NCBI GenBank assembly: GCA_946902875.1
Contig: OX336350.1
Coordinates: 19,892,048-19,956,047 of the forward strand
Length of the DNA stretch: 64,000 bases
Direction: 5' to 3'
DNA from: Nematopogon swammerdamellus
Taxonomy: Eukaryota > Arthropoda > Insecta > Lepidoptera > Adelidae
The stretch's first letter is position 1; each line of letters begins with the position of its first letter. Shown in pieces: positions 10,485-19,716 of this stretch. The translations under genes were made by a program, and so were the position numbers. Below the pieces are notes generated by a model. It did no database searches. It was not told the DNA's origin and was given only the letters and a program-made list of their open reading frames with translations.

Positions 10485-11108
10485 ATTTTTTTTTATTTAT
10501 CTCTTTATTTCAGCCAACTAGGGCCATATTAAAATACATATTAAATGTCTTAATCTAAGAACTACATTAATATTTACAGCATAAACATGAATACTGAAGA
10601 ATCTGACCACACTGCCTATTTAAATTACCTATATCTGGTGTATAGTGCCATCGTCAATTTTGATATTTCATATTATATCAAGTCAAATAAAACAATTAGT
10701 TTACGTTTATTACAAAGAAATGTAATAAGTCATATTAAAAATCTAATGATACAAATAGTATCAAATTGTCAAAATTTGTTAGTGGGAAAAACAGTAGTCA
10801 GACTCTTAGATAAAATTACGGTCACATCCTTAACTGTAATAACTCTTTTCAATTAACATTATTTTAATCCGTCGTTTAAAATTATTGTCATCTAATTGTT
10901 TTATGTTAGGAGACAGTTTATTATAAAATCTAACACTATTACAAATAAAGCTTTTTGTAGTTTTAGCTAATCTATATCTTATTAGTTGTACATTATTCTT
11001 ACCCCGTGTGTCCCCGTAGTTATGATTGTCGGAATTGAGAGAGGAATCATGAATGTATTTTCTGGCATAGCATATGTTCTGATAAACATATTCACTTGGT
11101 AAAGTCAT
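10485..11108 (-). mobile_element. LINE-N 3' end
   Basis: 5'-truncated non-LTR element with its coding end at 10830-11108 and a 3' UTR running to an A-rich tail read as T-runs at 10476-10500. The UTR finishes with TATGGCCCTAGTTGGC followed by TGAAATAAA (10504-10528). The same terminus occurs on LINE-W at 46980-47004. Confidence 0.7.
10830..11108 (-). pseudogene. LINE-N reverse transcriptase polyprotein, C-terminal remnant
   Basis: The 92-residue reading includes TLPSEYVYQNICYARKYIHD near the start, then RYRLAKTTKSFIC and a VRFYNKLSPNIK ... FKRRIKIMLIEKSYYS end. This layout is characteristic of C-termini of Jockey/CR1-type LINE polyproteins, downstream of the reverse transcriptase. The RT domain itself is absent. 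No frameshift is seen within the piece. Confidence 0.65.
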
Positions 11109-11540
11109 GATTCCTATCTCCCCGAACGCTGTCCTACTAACGATTGCGACGGCTCTAACGATTTGGATGAAATTTAGTATTTAGATAATGTATTTTTTTA
11201 TAAGTTTATCTAGATAGGTGTAGACGCCGAGCGAAGTTCGGTCGCCCAGGTACTATATATACTACACTAGAATAGCACGTACAATATAATACTAAACCAG
11301 CACGTATAGCTAATATTATCCACGCTATTTTTATCAGCGCAGATTAATTAAACCTCGCTCAAACCGCAGCGGCGGATTTTCAATGGCGCGGAAATTAAAT
11401 ACCTTTTCCCTATAATTTTTGAGTAGATAATAAAAAAATGCTATATATTCATCCGTTCTATAAAGCATTTAATACTTTTGGGCGGGTATATTTTGCTGCA
11501 AACAAGAGTTTTTTCCGATTTTCACCGAGTTCCGACACTA
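11109..11540. other. No recognised feature
   Basis: AT-rich DNA. Tandem-like CACTAGAATAGCACGTACAA and ACTAAACCAGCACGTATAGC occur at 11264-11312, but no ORF or matched repeat was found. Confidence 0.4.
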
Positions 11541-11645
11541 ATATTTTTTTTTTATTGTTGGTCATTCGTCATCATGGTTACATCAACTACACTACAACAT
11601 CCATGATGTCAGCCCAAACACCTTGGTGAGCTAGGTGCCATGTCA
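11541..11645 (-). mobile_element. SINE-A 3' fragment, degenerate
   Basis: Retains ACAACATCCATGATGTCAGC and AGGTGCCATGTCAGTGCTTA. The tail is disturbed. Confidence 0.55.
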
Positions 11646-11885
11646 GTGCTTAGAAACTTGTTGAAGTCGGTTAAATCTTCCTCCCATTTTAGGATTGAAA
11701 TTACAGGAACTTATCTGAATTACTTTCGAAATGTCGTATCTTTTGGGTTTGCTTAAATTAAATTTACCCACATTTACAAATGTAGAGTGAATTAAAAAAC
11801 AAAAATGCATTAAATAAGTAAATTCATAAGTATTATTTTTATAACAAAACAGCGTTACTCACGGTTGTTCCGACCTATGTTGCTC

Positions 11886-11919
11886 GACGTTTCGGGCCAA
11901 GCGTATAGCCCATCCTCAT
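11886..11919 (-). ncRNA. Hammerhead-like motif, core base changed
   Basis: Left-arm counterpart of the motif at 11979-12012. The minus strand reads ATGAGGA, a U, a stem II with GGGC, and GAAACGTC followed by GAGC. The first core base is A where hammerheads have C. Stem I (GCTC/GAGC) is intact. Confidence 0.35.
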
Positions 11920-11978
11920 GAGCACTGCCTGGTGCGACGGTTGGCAGAGAACCAACCGTCGCACCAGGCAGAGTGCTC

Positions 11979-12012
11979 ATGAGGATGGGCCATACGCTTG
12001 GCCCGAAACGTC
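11979..12012 (+). ncRNA. Hammerhead-like motif, core base changed
   Basis: ATGAGGA (expected CUGANGA), one extra U, stem II GGGCCA/TGGCCC, then GAAACGTC. Stem I pairs TGCTC (11974-11978) with GAGCA (12013-12017). All strictly conserved core bases except the first C are present. That C normally pairs with G8, so activity is doubtful. Confidence 0.4.
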
Positions 12013-12416
12013 GAGCAACATAGCTCGGAACAACCGTGAGTAAAGCTGTTTTGTTATAAAAATAATGTCTAACAACCACGGTAATTTAAAAACCCATATA
12101 TTCATAAGTAGTTACGTGTTCTCACGAATAATACAACCTACGGCGATGGATATTTTCTTAACACTGTATGGTTGCGTTGTGGAGTGAGCGTGGGCGCAAA
12201 CAAATCAGCCAATCAAATTGTAATAATCATATTAATTAACAGCGAGTTTCGTCGCCGCATCGCGATGCCGCCGCCCGCCCACAAGAATTTAACCTCGCTA
12301 TTAAACCTCAACGGAGTTAATTGGACACTTTGTTTACTTGATAACATTGCAACTAGGAGATGTTGAGCGTTGGTGGTCTTGCCAGTGAAGAACAAAATAT
12401 CATCAGAAGAAAAAAA

Positions 12417-12672
12417 AACCGGCCAAGTGCGAGTCGGAATCGCGCAACGAGGTTTCCGCAACACCAAAAAAAGTTGAAACTCGTTTAGGACTCGGAGATA
12501 GGGAGTCCGCTTAATTTTTTACTTTTATTTTATTATTTGTTGTTATATCCGCCAAAATAACACATATTCTGTGAAAATTTCAACCAGCTTGGCTATTACG
12601 GTTCTAAAGATAGAGTCATCTGACGGACAGACTGACAGACAGACAGACAGCCGTTGTAAAGCTTAGTAAATG
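12417..12672 (+). repeat. G repeat copy
   Basis: Starts AACCGGCCAAGTGCGAGTCG. It keeps ACATATTCTGTGAAAATTTC and ends in a (GACA)n tract near 12625-12650. The GGAACCCTA end is missing. Confidence 0.75.
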
Positions 12673-12795
12673 TAAATTTACATTAAAAAAAATTGTGAAA
12701 ATTATTTTAATCGGTGAATGTAAATTGTATGGACACATTTAATTAATATCGTATTATCAGTAAATATTTAATTAAACCTAATCAATACTAATAAT

Positions 12796-13585
12796 TAGAG
12801 ACCGGATTATATGCAACACAAAAAGCCCAAAATATGCATGCAAATATGCAATAAAAATATCTAAAATATGCACGAAAATCCATAAAAAGGGCCAAAATAT
12901 GCAACGTGAAATAATAAAGGAAGTCGTATTTTTAAATGTTTTTTTATTTTAGTAAGCTATTATTTATTATTATTACTCAAGGATAACAATCGTATTTTTG
13001 AAAATATCAATTACAAAATGTATTTTACAATGAAATTTACAATGTACCTTTAAAAATGTATACGACTAAGTACTGTTCTAAATGTTCTGTAGACAAATTG
13101 TGTCTACGATCGCTTAATATATTTTTGTAGGCGGAATAGGATCGTTCTACGTCTACTGACGTGACGGGACAGAATTTAAGTTTGGGTGCGATGTTTGGAC
13201 TTATTGTGGCGGGCAACATTTCACCAGGGCCGTTGATGAAGCTATCAACTTGGCACAAGGGTTCAAACCCTGGGCTATTGTTCAGTATGTTTTCGAACTT
13301 TTCTTTGAGTTTGCTCGGGAATAGCTCTGGCAACGAGGAGTTCATAAGACAAATTTTCTTCATAAGCTGAATAGATTCGCGCGCGATCAGTTCGCTAGCC
13401 GCGCGCTTAGCGATCGGACGTCGTAGTGTCACTATGTGAGACATCTGAAAGACGAACGAGATCGAGATCGAGCGTAAATATGCATGATTTCAAAATTTTT
13501 GCTAAAATATGTAACTACCGCTGAAAAGGGTCTAAATGTGCAGATGCATATGGCAAATATGCATTTGCATATAATCCGGTCTCTA
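12796..13585. mobile_element. Internally deleted hAT transposon with exact ends
   Basis: Perfect 21-bp terminal inverted repeats (TAGAGACCGGATTATATGCA plus A, and complement) are flanked by the exact 8-bp target duplication CTAATAAT (12788-12795 and 13586-13593). Subterminal regions are full of AATATGC words, as expected for hAT transposase binding sites. Only the last coding part of the transposase remains. It lies inside a Helitron-like repeat. Confidence 0.92.
13037..13444 (-). pseudogene. hAT transposase, C-terminal dimerisation region
   Basis: The 135-residue reading ends with FCPVTSVDVERSYSAYKNIL and then DRRHNLSTEHLEQYLVVY. This is the conserved hAT C-terminal dimerisation (hATC) signature, including the S-x-ERxFSxxKxIxxxRR-like pattern. 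The N-terminal BED finger and the catalytic DDE core are absent, as full hAT transposases are about 600 residues. An acceptor-like GTCTTTCAG directly precedes the first ATG, so this is probably the old last exon. The remnant cannot catalyse transposition. Confidence 0.85.
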
Positions 13586-14645
13586 CTAATAATAAATCTA
13601 TGAGGGGTGGTCATAATGTAGAGTAAGTTACTTTGTTTTAGGAGATATTGCGTTTGTAGACTCTAGGTATGATACTGCACTGACAGTTGACCATTGCAAG
13701 ATTTTATACTTTTATCATGGAGTCTATCTATGATATTTGATTTTTGAAAGGTAATCGTCGCGTATTTCGAATGCGGTCGTTGTTCGTCCTGTCATGGTAG
13801 TTTGAGAGAAACGGTTTTGTTTTGGGCTGGAACTTCTAAAATTATTTGATGTTGTGCGATTATTTCGGTCTTGGAATACGTATTCCTACTTGGCATTGTC
13901 CAAAAGCAGTTTTATTTATAACAAGAACTGTTCAGAAGGAACCGGCAAGTGGTTCAATACTTAAACTAAATTGATGATTTTTAGAAATATTTTCTGTATG
14001 TATGTATGTTCCTCCATAACTCTTAAACCGATCATTCGAATGAGATGAAACTTAGTACAAGCACATTGAGCTATACGAGACACAGGATAGGCTAAGTAAA
14101 ACTCAGTTCCGGTTACGCTAAGATGTGGCTCTCATACAAATCGAATTGTTCCGCGCGGCGAAATAAAGGTATGGTAGCTGGCTTACTTACTTTCTTCTTT
14201 TATATATATGTATATACGAATTTCGCGCGAGCGAAGCCGCCGGCACAAGCTATAGTATCTAATAATTGTGATGGAGAGACGGAAAAATATTAAATTTACA
14301 AATTTTATTCGCGGTACTTGTGACTCACATTGACAGAAATACAATTGGGGACGTCTATAGGTAATATGATGTTAAATTGAAAAAGCTCTCTGCCTGCGGG
14401 TCCAAAATTGTATCTACAAAAATGTTGCGTTCTCGTCATGCGCTCACAAAAATTGCGAATCTGTCACCGAGGTAGGAGTAAACGTTTTAGTTATGAATGG
14501 AGAAAATTAATTGCGGAAAATTCTACCGCGGGCCACGTGACCGCCGCGTGATGTCTGCCACTGCGCGCCGCTCGTTCCCTCTCGCTTACACTCAAACATG
14601 CTTCTAACTAAGCAATATATATATATCAATATCATCAATCAATCA

Positions 14646-15187
14646 ATACTAATAATAAATCTGTAATGCCGGCACTTCACTTGGCTTAGCGTATTCGCGA
14701 TTGTTAGTTTTATCTCGTTCTAAACAAGTCATAAAAGGGAGACGAAACGGAAATGTTTGCCAAATATTTGTGTGCATACAGCCAAGTGAAGTGCCGGCAT
14801 TAAGGTTGGTCACTTTGTTTTATGAGATATTGCGTTTGTAGTCTAAGTACAAAGACATTAAACCCACCCTTAATCTCTTTGTCTAAGTATGATACTAAAA
14901 CTAAATTGGCGATTTCTAGAAATCTTTTCTGTATGTATGCATGTATGTTCCTTCATAACTCTTAAACTGGTCATCCTAATTCGATGAAAATTAGTACAAA
15001 GTACATTTAACCATACATGACACAGGATAGGCTAAATAAAATTCAGTTCTGGTTACGCTAAGATGTGGCTCTCATACAAACCGAATGGTTCCGCGTGCCG
15101 AAATAAAGGAAAGGTAGAGAGGGCTTACTTACTTTCTACTTTCTAAATATGAATTTCACGCTAGTGAAGCCACGGGCAAAAGCTAGT
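14646..15187 (+). mobile_element. Helitron-like family 1 copy with a TA-MITE inside
   Basis: Starts ATACTAATAATAAATCTGTA, is interrupted at 14666-14800, resumes AAGGTTGGTCAC and ends GAAGCCACGGGCAAAAGCTA then GT (15187). An odd inner duplication occurs near 14830-14890, where GTCTAAGTA appears twice. Confidence 0.8.
14666..14800. mobile_element. 135-bp MITE with TA target duplication
   Basis: Terminal inverted repeats ATGCCGGCACTTCACTTGGC and complement (21 bp, perfect) are flanked by TA on both sides. The host sequence resumes exactly where the related Helitron-like copies continue (CTGTA|AGG). The TA duplication and short size suggest a Tc1/mariner-type MITE. Confidence 0.9.
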
Positions 15188-15198
15188 ATAATATATTT

Positions 15199-15672
15199 AC
15201 TAGTTTTCGCCGCGGCTTCGCTCGCGTGAAATTCGTATTTAAAAAGAAGAAAGTAAGTAGGCCCGCTACCGTACCTACCTTTATTACGGCGCGCGGAACA
15301 ATTCGGTTTGTATGAGAGCCACATCTTACTTAGCGTAACTAGAACTGAATTTTATTAACCTATCCTGTGTCTCGTATGGTTAAATGTGCTTGTACGAAGT
15401 TTCATCGAATTCGGATGGCCAGTTTAAGAGTTATGGAGGAGCATACATACATGCATACATACTGAAAAGATTTCTAAAAATCGTCAATTTAGTTTTAGTA
15501 TCATACATAGAGTCTACAAACGCATTATCTCAAAACAAGCTTCCTAATAAAAAAACCGCATCCAAATCGGTCCATCCGTTTGGGAGCTACGATGCCACAG
15601 ACAGACACACACACACACACACCCTCATACACGTCAAACTTATAACACCCCTCCGTTAGTAACTTACTCCTT
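15199..15672 (-). mobile_element. Helitron-like family 1 copy with X insertion
   Basis: Begins on the plus strand ACTAGTTTTCGCCGCGGCTT (the CTAG end reversed) and runs to AACGCATTATCTCAAAAC at 15536. The X fragment (15537-15658) follows, then GTAACTTACTCC. It lies tail-to-tail with 14646-15187, only about 12 bp away. Confidence 0.75.
15537..15658 (-). repeat. X element fragment inside a Helitron-like copy
   Basis: AAGCTTCCTAATAAAAAAAC, ATCCGTTTGGGAGCTACGAT and a (CA)n tract end at TAACACCCCTCCG. This corresponds to the outer portion of the X copy at 60808-61296. Confidence 0.7.
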
Positions 15673-16166
15673 TACTGCTAGTAATAATTAAATACAACTT
15701 AGCTGTCATCAATTCATCATGTATCGAACCGGTAGTTAGCTTGATGTAACACAAAGTTCATTCATCGATCTAGTTCAATCATCTACGAGTAGTAGCTGAT
15801 ACGAACTACGAATTCTCAGACGCACGCACAAAAAAACCTGTCGACTTTTTGTTGCTACGAGATGTAAATTAACTTCTCAATAAAGTAGACGTAGAGTAAG
15901 GTAAACGTTCAGAAGAAATACTAACGAATAAATCTTAAAATCTGTGTCGGCCGACGCGCCGCCGTCGATTTTATGTTCGCTTATAACTCGAGAACCACAC
16001 AGCCGATTCACATGGTGTTTTCACTGACTTTTTTCTGAAACAATTTAAGAATGGTTATAGGGCGGAGATAGTTATTAACTAAACAAATATAATGTGTCTC
16101 ATGTGAAAACAATGACGGCGCATTAGTTGTGAAATTGTAGAAAACTTGAATAACCAACTAAGCACG
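15673..16166. other. Weak Helitron-like family 2 similarity
   Basis: 15950-16030 has CGCTTATAACTCGAGAACCA followed by CAGCCGATT. This resembles family 2 at 28280-28300 and 28650-28680. The rest is unrecognised. Confidence 0.35.
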
Positions 16167-16558
16167 ATCAGCCTCGATAGCTCAGTGGTGCAGACAGTCG
16201 ACTGTTGCTCTTGATTGTTAAGCAACGCTGTGCGCGGTCAGTACTTGGATGGGTGACCGCTCGAGCGTTGGAGGCTGACCGTGTTTCGGATGCCACGTAA
16301 AACTGTAGGTCCCTTCTCTTCTTACCTTACTAGGTGGTAGGGTTCAACCCGCCCGGGTTGGTACCACCGCACTGAATTAAAGGTCGGTCGAAAAGGCTAT
16401 GTAAATAGTTTGTGTTTTCCGTCCAGTTCAGTGTAGCCGGCACGATCGAAGGGAAGCACTGACATGGCACCTAGTACACCCGGTGTTATGGGCTGGCTGG
16501 CATAACGGATGGTGTAGGTGATGTAGCCAACCGAGTCAGTTTCCATAAAAGAAAAAAA
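16167..16558 (+). mobile_element. SINE-A, full length (subfamily A1)
   Basis: A1 copies carry GTGCAGACAGTC in the head and CACGATC in the 3' body. This one has an intact 5S-like block (TTAAGCAACGCTGTGCGCGG then TACTTGGATGGGTGACCGCT). Box B is mutated to GTTTCGGATGCC. It ends TTTCCATAAAAG plus an A-rich tail. Confidence 0.9.
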
Positions 16559-16640
16559 AACCACACCCCGTTTGCAGTCGACAGAAGAGTTCTTCGGACG
16601 GCGCAATTCTCTAAATCGTTCTTATTAACGGAATGGTACG
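16559..16640 (+). mobile_element. LINE-K scrap
   Basis: TTTGCAGTCGACAGAAGAGT and TTCTTCGGACGG ... CAATTCTCTAAATCGTTCTT match 20158-20210 closely. It abuts the SINE-A tail directly. Confidence 0.65.
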
Positions 16641-16708
16641 GAACCCTCTCCACGCGAGTTCGATTCAACTTACCGTTTAATTTACCGCTTTTTTCAGCTT
16701 AATGAGTA

Positions 16709-17170
16709 TACAGGGTGTTTCAGGATAGGCTTGGGAAACTTCAGGAATAGAAAGTAAAATCCTTATCACTCAAATCGAAATTCCGTGTTTATTTTTTTCA
16801 TACAACAATTTAAAATAGTAATAAAAACTCGACGGACAGTGATTATGGAGAGATCTGGCAACAGTGGTGTCTAGGTATAGGGAGTGCAATGACAAGTCCC
16901 CTTTTCCTTTTGATTTTATTCAAATTTAAGTTTTAGGAATTTACCTACATGCAGTTCAATTCTACTCGTACTAGTTAAGCATGCAAGTTAGTCATTTTAT
17001 TTTTATTTAATAAAGGTGGACGTTAACCGTCCACCAAATCTCGGTGAAACGATTTTCACCAAAAAGTATTATAAAATGACCGAATCTGGGAAACCGTTTC
17101 AAAGCTTTTCGTCTTCAAATATGAACTTTCGAACCCTGAAGTTACGAAACCCTATCCTGAAAGATCTGTA
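16709..17170. mobile_element. P element (TIR, TA duplication), copy 1
   Basis: Ends TACAGGGTGTTTCAGGATAG and complement-like CCTATCCTGAAAGATCTGTA, flanked by TA. The centre contains the palindromic GGACGTTAACCGTCC. There is no transposase ORF. Copies are at 26636-27117 and 51564-52058. Class is inferred from the TA duplication only (not Drosophila P). Confidence 0.8.
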
Positions 17171-17529
17171 TAGTCGACTAAACTCTTCTAGTTTACTTCA
17201 GCCGTCTGTATGACCTAACGTTTGCCCACGCTGCACAGATAACGGGCAATTTTTTACATAACGGCTAACACACTAATTATGTAGGTAAGAGTTTGGCTGA
17301 TGTAATGTGATAGAGCTCTGTGGTGATGCGATTAAATCATTCATGTATTTTAACATTAGCATGCCCGCCGCCAAACTTGAATTAGACATGTTTGAAAAAA
17401 AAATACATTATTATCAAACCGAGAGCGAACTAAACGAGATGAGGCTTAACGCAGTTACTTCTTAACAAACTTAATGGTGCTAACAGCAGGTTGTTTAGAT
17501 CTTAAAGTGGTATATTGGATTAATATAGG

Positions 17530-18056
17530 AGTACTGTTCGCACCTGTGGGATGGCTCTGCCAAATACCAGCTTGCGCCTTTGGACTCGATCCAGCGTCGA
17601 GCCGTGCGACTAGTGGGTGACCCCGACCCGAAGTGTCCTGCAATCTAGAACCACTGCAACACCGTAGGGATGTCGGCTCCCTAAGTGTGTTCTATCGCTT
17701 ATTCCATGGGGAGTGCTCGAACGAGCTGTTTAATGCGATCCCGCCGTCTCCTTTTCACCTTCGCACCACGCGCACGGGCAGGGATTGCATCCCTACACGC
17801 TGGGCTTACCGCGGATGCGTACCAATCGATTCTGCAGATCTTTCCTCTACAGAACCGGTAAACTCTGGAACGCTCTCCCTGCCCATATATTTCCCCCTAA
17901 GTGCAGTGAGACTTCGTCCTTCGAGAGGGACGTGAATGGGCACCTGTCAGGCCGGCATGGCATTCGCAACCCCCGCATACGACCGAATGTCCATGGGCGT
18001 CGTTAGACACATTATGGGTGGCTCGGGGCTATATGGCGCGCTGTCAAAAAAAAAAT
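17530..18056 (+). pseudogene. LINE-J, 5'-truncated and frameshifted
   Basis: Same family as the intact copy at 31386-32777. Readings include SIQRRAVRLVGD-like DNA, FYRLFHGECSNELFNAIPPS (17690-17760), then in another frame NRFCRSFLYRTGKLWNALPA and HLSGRHGIRNPRIRPNVHGR. At least two frame changes separate these. The A-tail at 18047 is followed by an ATATA duplication of the insertion site. Confidence 0.8.
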
Positions 18057-18131
18057 ATATACATAACGCGTCACTACTGTAGAGCTCTTGTCCCACAGCA
18101 CTTACTATAGTTATTGTGAAGCAAGTGTTTT

Positions 18132-18522
18132 GTCAGCCTCGATATATCTCAGTGGTGCAGACAGTCAACTGTCGCTATTGAATGTTAAGCAACGCTGGGT
18201 GCGGTCAGTACTTGGATGGGTGACCGCTGACCGTTGGAGGCTGACCGAGGTTCGGATTCCTCGTAAAACTGTAGGTCCCTTCCCTCCTGATCTTACTTGG
18301 TGGTAGGGTTTAACCCGCCCGGGTTGGTACCACCGCACTGAATGAAACGTCGGTCTAAACGGCTATTAAATAGTTTGTGTTTTCCGACCAGTTCAGTGTA
18401 GCCGGCACGATCAAAGGGGGAAGCACTGACATGGCACCTAGTTCACCCGGTGTTATGGGCTGATATCACGGACGTTGTAGGTGATGAAGCCAACCGTGTC
18501 AGATTCCATAAAAAAAAATAAA
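18132..18522 (+). mobile_element. SINE-A, full length (A1)
   Basis: Has the complete 5S-like block (GGTGCGGTCAGTACTTGGAT) and box B GGTTCGGATTCC. Box A is disturbed by an inserted ATAT (GATATATCTCAGTGG). It is inserted in AAGC, seen on both sides relative to the empty copy. Confidence 0.9.
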
Positions 18523-18830
18523 AAGCCACTAAAGAACCTTAACCTGTATAAGAATGGGCCTCTATTAAACAGCTCTTATAACGCCTGTCTTACTTAACAC
18601 CATACCCAACAAACAAATTGGTGCTAACGGCAGGTTATTTTAGACCTTAAAGTGGTATATTGGATTAATATAACGCGTCACTACTGTAGAGCTCTTGTCC
18701 CACCCTTATATCACTTACTAACGCTATTGTAAAGCCACTAAAGAACCTTAACCTGTATAAGAATGAGCCTCTATTAAACAGCTCTTATAACGCCTGTCTT
18801 AACACCATAATGTTAGTTGGGTTAGGTTTA

Positions 18831-19106
18831 ATTTTTTTTTATGGAATCTGACACTATTAGTTACATCACCTATATAGCAACCGTGATATATCCGTTATTA
18901 GGTGGTAGGGTTCAACCCGCCCGGGTTGGTACCAAAGCACTGAATGAAAGGTCGGTCGATGCGGCTATGTAAATAGTTCGAGTTTTCCGTCCAGTTCAGT
19001 GTAGCCGGCACGAACAAAGGGAGGCACTGACGTGGCACCTAGTTCACCAAGGTGTTATGTGTTAACATCAGGGAGCGTTATCTGTAGGTGGTGCAGCCAA
19101 CAGTGG
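18831..19106. mobile_element. Two SINE-A fragments in opposite orientation
   Basis: 18831-18896 is a reversed 3' tail (TTTTTATGGAATCTGACACT). 18897-19106 is a plus-strand central-to-3' piece from TTATTAGGTGGTAGGGTTCA to GTGCAGCCAACAGTGGTG. The arrangement resembles twin priming or later inversion. Confidence 0.7.
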
Positions 19107-19380
19107 TGCATCCCGACAATCGGGGTGGGCAGAGTAGTCGGTGTTGTGCTGCAAGTACTCTTGTAAATTACAGCACAACACCGATCACCACGTTAAGCGC
19201 TGTATTATGACAAGATAACTCTCTAGCAGCAAGCAAGGCACGAAGACCCACCTGCTGCGTGACTCGATGGAAGTAACGTGCCAAGGTACCTTGTCCACCC
19301 GCACCTTGTCCTTATACCTTAGTCGCCTTTTATGACATGCACGGGGAGAGATGCAGTGGGGCTATTGTTTTTAAATACCA
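19107..19380 (-). mobile_element. Rep-D copy
   Basis: Minus-strand Rep-D from GGTATTTAAAAACAATAGCC to the hairpin pair CGGTGTTGTGCTG/CAGCACAACACCG and CCCCGATTGTCGGGAT. It lacks the ATGT tail. Part of the middle is altered. Confidence 0.8.
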
Positions 19381-19545
19381 GCGACACACGCATGAGGTGA
19401 TTATATAAAAAAATATAAAGATTTTTTTTTAAAATCATTTTATGTACATTGATACAGTACATTCGTTTGGGCTTTTACCGCTATTACACATTATGACAAT
19501 GTTTTCGGTTACGTGATATACTGAAAGAGACTCTCTTTGTTTGTC

Positions 19546-19579
19546 GACGTTTCGTCCCACGCTCCGGGGACATCTTCAG
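19546..19579 (-). ncRNA. Hammerhead-ribozyme-like motif
   Basis: The minus strand reads CTGAAGA, one extra T, stem II GTCCC..GGGAC around CGGAGCGT, then GAAACGTC. Stem I can start GTC/GAC. It mirrors the plus-strand motif at 19683-19716, with a different stem II loop. Confidence 0.5.
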
Positions 19580-19682
19580 GACTCGCGGTACTGCGACGAC
19601 CTGGAGGACACCCGACACGTCGTCCAGTCAGATGTCCAGAGAAGTGTCGGGTGTCCTCCAGGTCGTCGCAGTACCGCGAGTC

Positions 19683-19716
19683 CTGAAGATGTCCCGGGTG
19701 TGTGGGACGAAACGTC
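19683..19716 (+). ncRNA. Hammerhead-ribozyme-like motif
   Basis: CTGAAGA (19683-19689) fits CUGANGA. Stem II GTCCC/GGGAC follows after one extra T. GAAA (19709-19712) leads into CGTC, giving a UC cleavage dinucleotide. Stem III would be only the self-complementary ACGT, as reported for dimer-acting hammerheads of Penelope-like elements. Stem I: GTC/GAC, 3 bp certain. Confidence 0.5.

Larger units (their letters stand above)
11831..12066. repeat. Penelope-like terminal palindrome
   Basis: Arms of about 115 bp (11831-11945 and 11950-12066) are near-perfect reverse complements with almost no spacer. Each arm runs from ATTATTTTTATAACAAAACA through CGTCGAGCAACAT to GTGCGACGGTTGG. Head-to-head terminal repeats containing GAAACGTCG are known from Penelope-like elements. 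No reverse transcriptase or GIY-YIG gene is present here. Confidence 0.6.
12770..14262 (+). mobile_element. Helitron-like family 1 copy, split by a hAT element
   Basis: The left end ATACTAATAAT (to 12795) is followed by the 790-bp hAT insertion and resumes at 13586 with CTAATAATAAATCTATGAGG. It passes through CATAACTCTTAAACCGATCA and AAGATGTGGCTCTCATACAA and ends near GCGAGCGAAGCCGCC ... AAGCTATAG. The final CTAG is altered. 13700-13975 is a divergent inner segment. Confidence 0.65.
17460..18815. repeat. Duplicated locus: one copy loaded, one copy empty
   Basis: Unit 1 (17460-18600) and unit 2 (18600-18815) share GGTGCTAACRGCAGGTT, AAAGTGGTATATTGGATTAA, ACGCGTCACTACTGTAGAGC, GCCACTAAAGAACCTTAACC and TATTAAACAGCTCTTATAAC. 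Unit 1 carries LINE-J (17530-18056) and SINE-A (18132-18522). Unit 2 has neither and so shows the empty sites. Confidence 0.88.
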
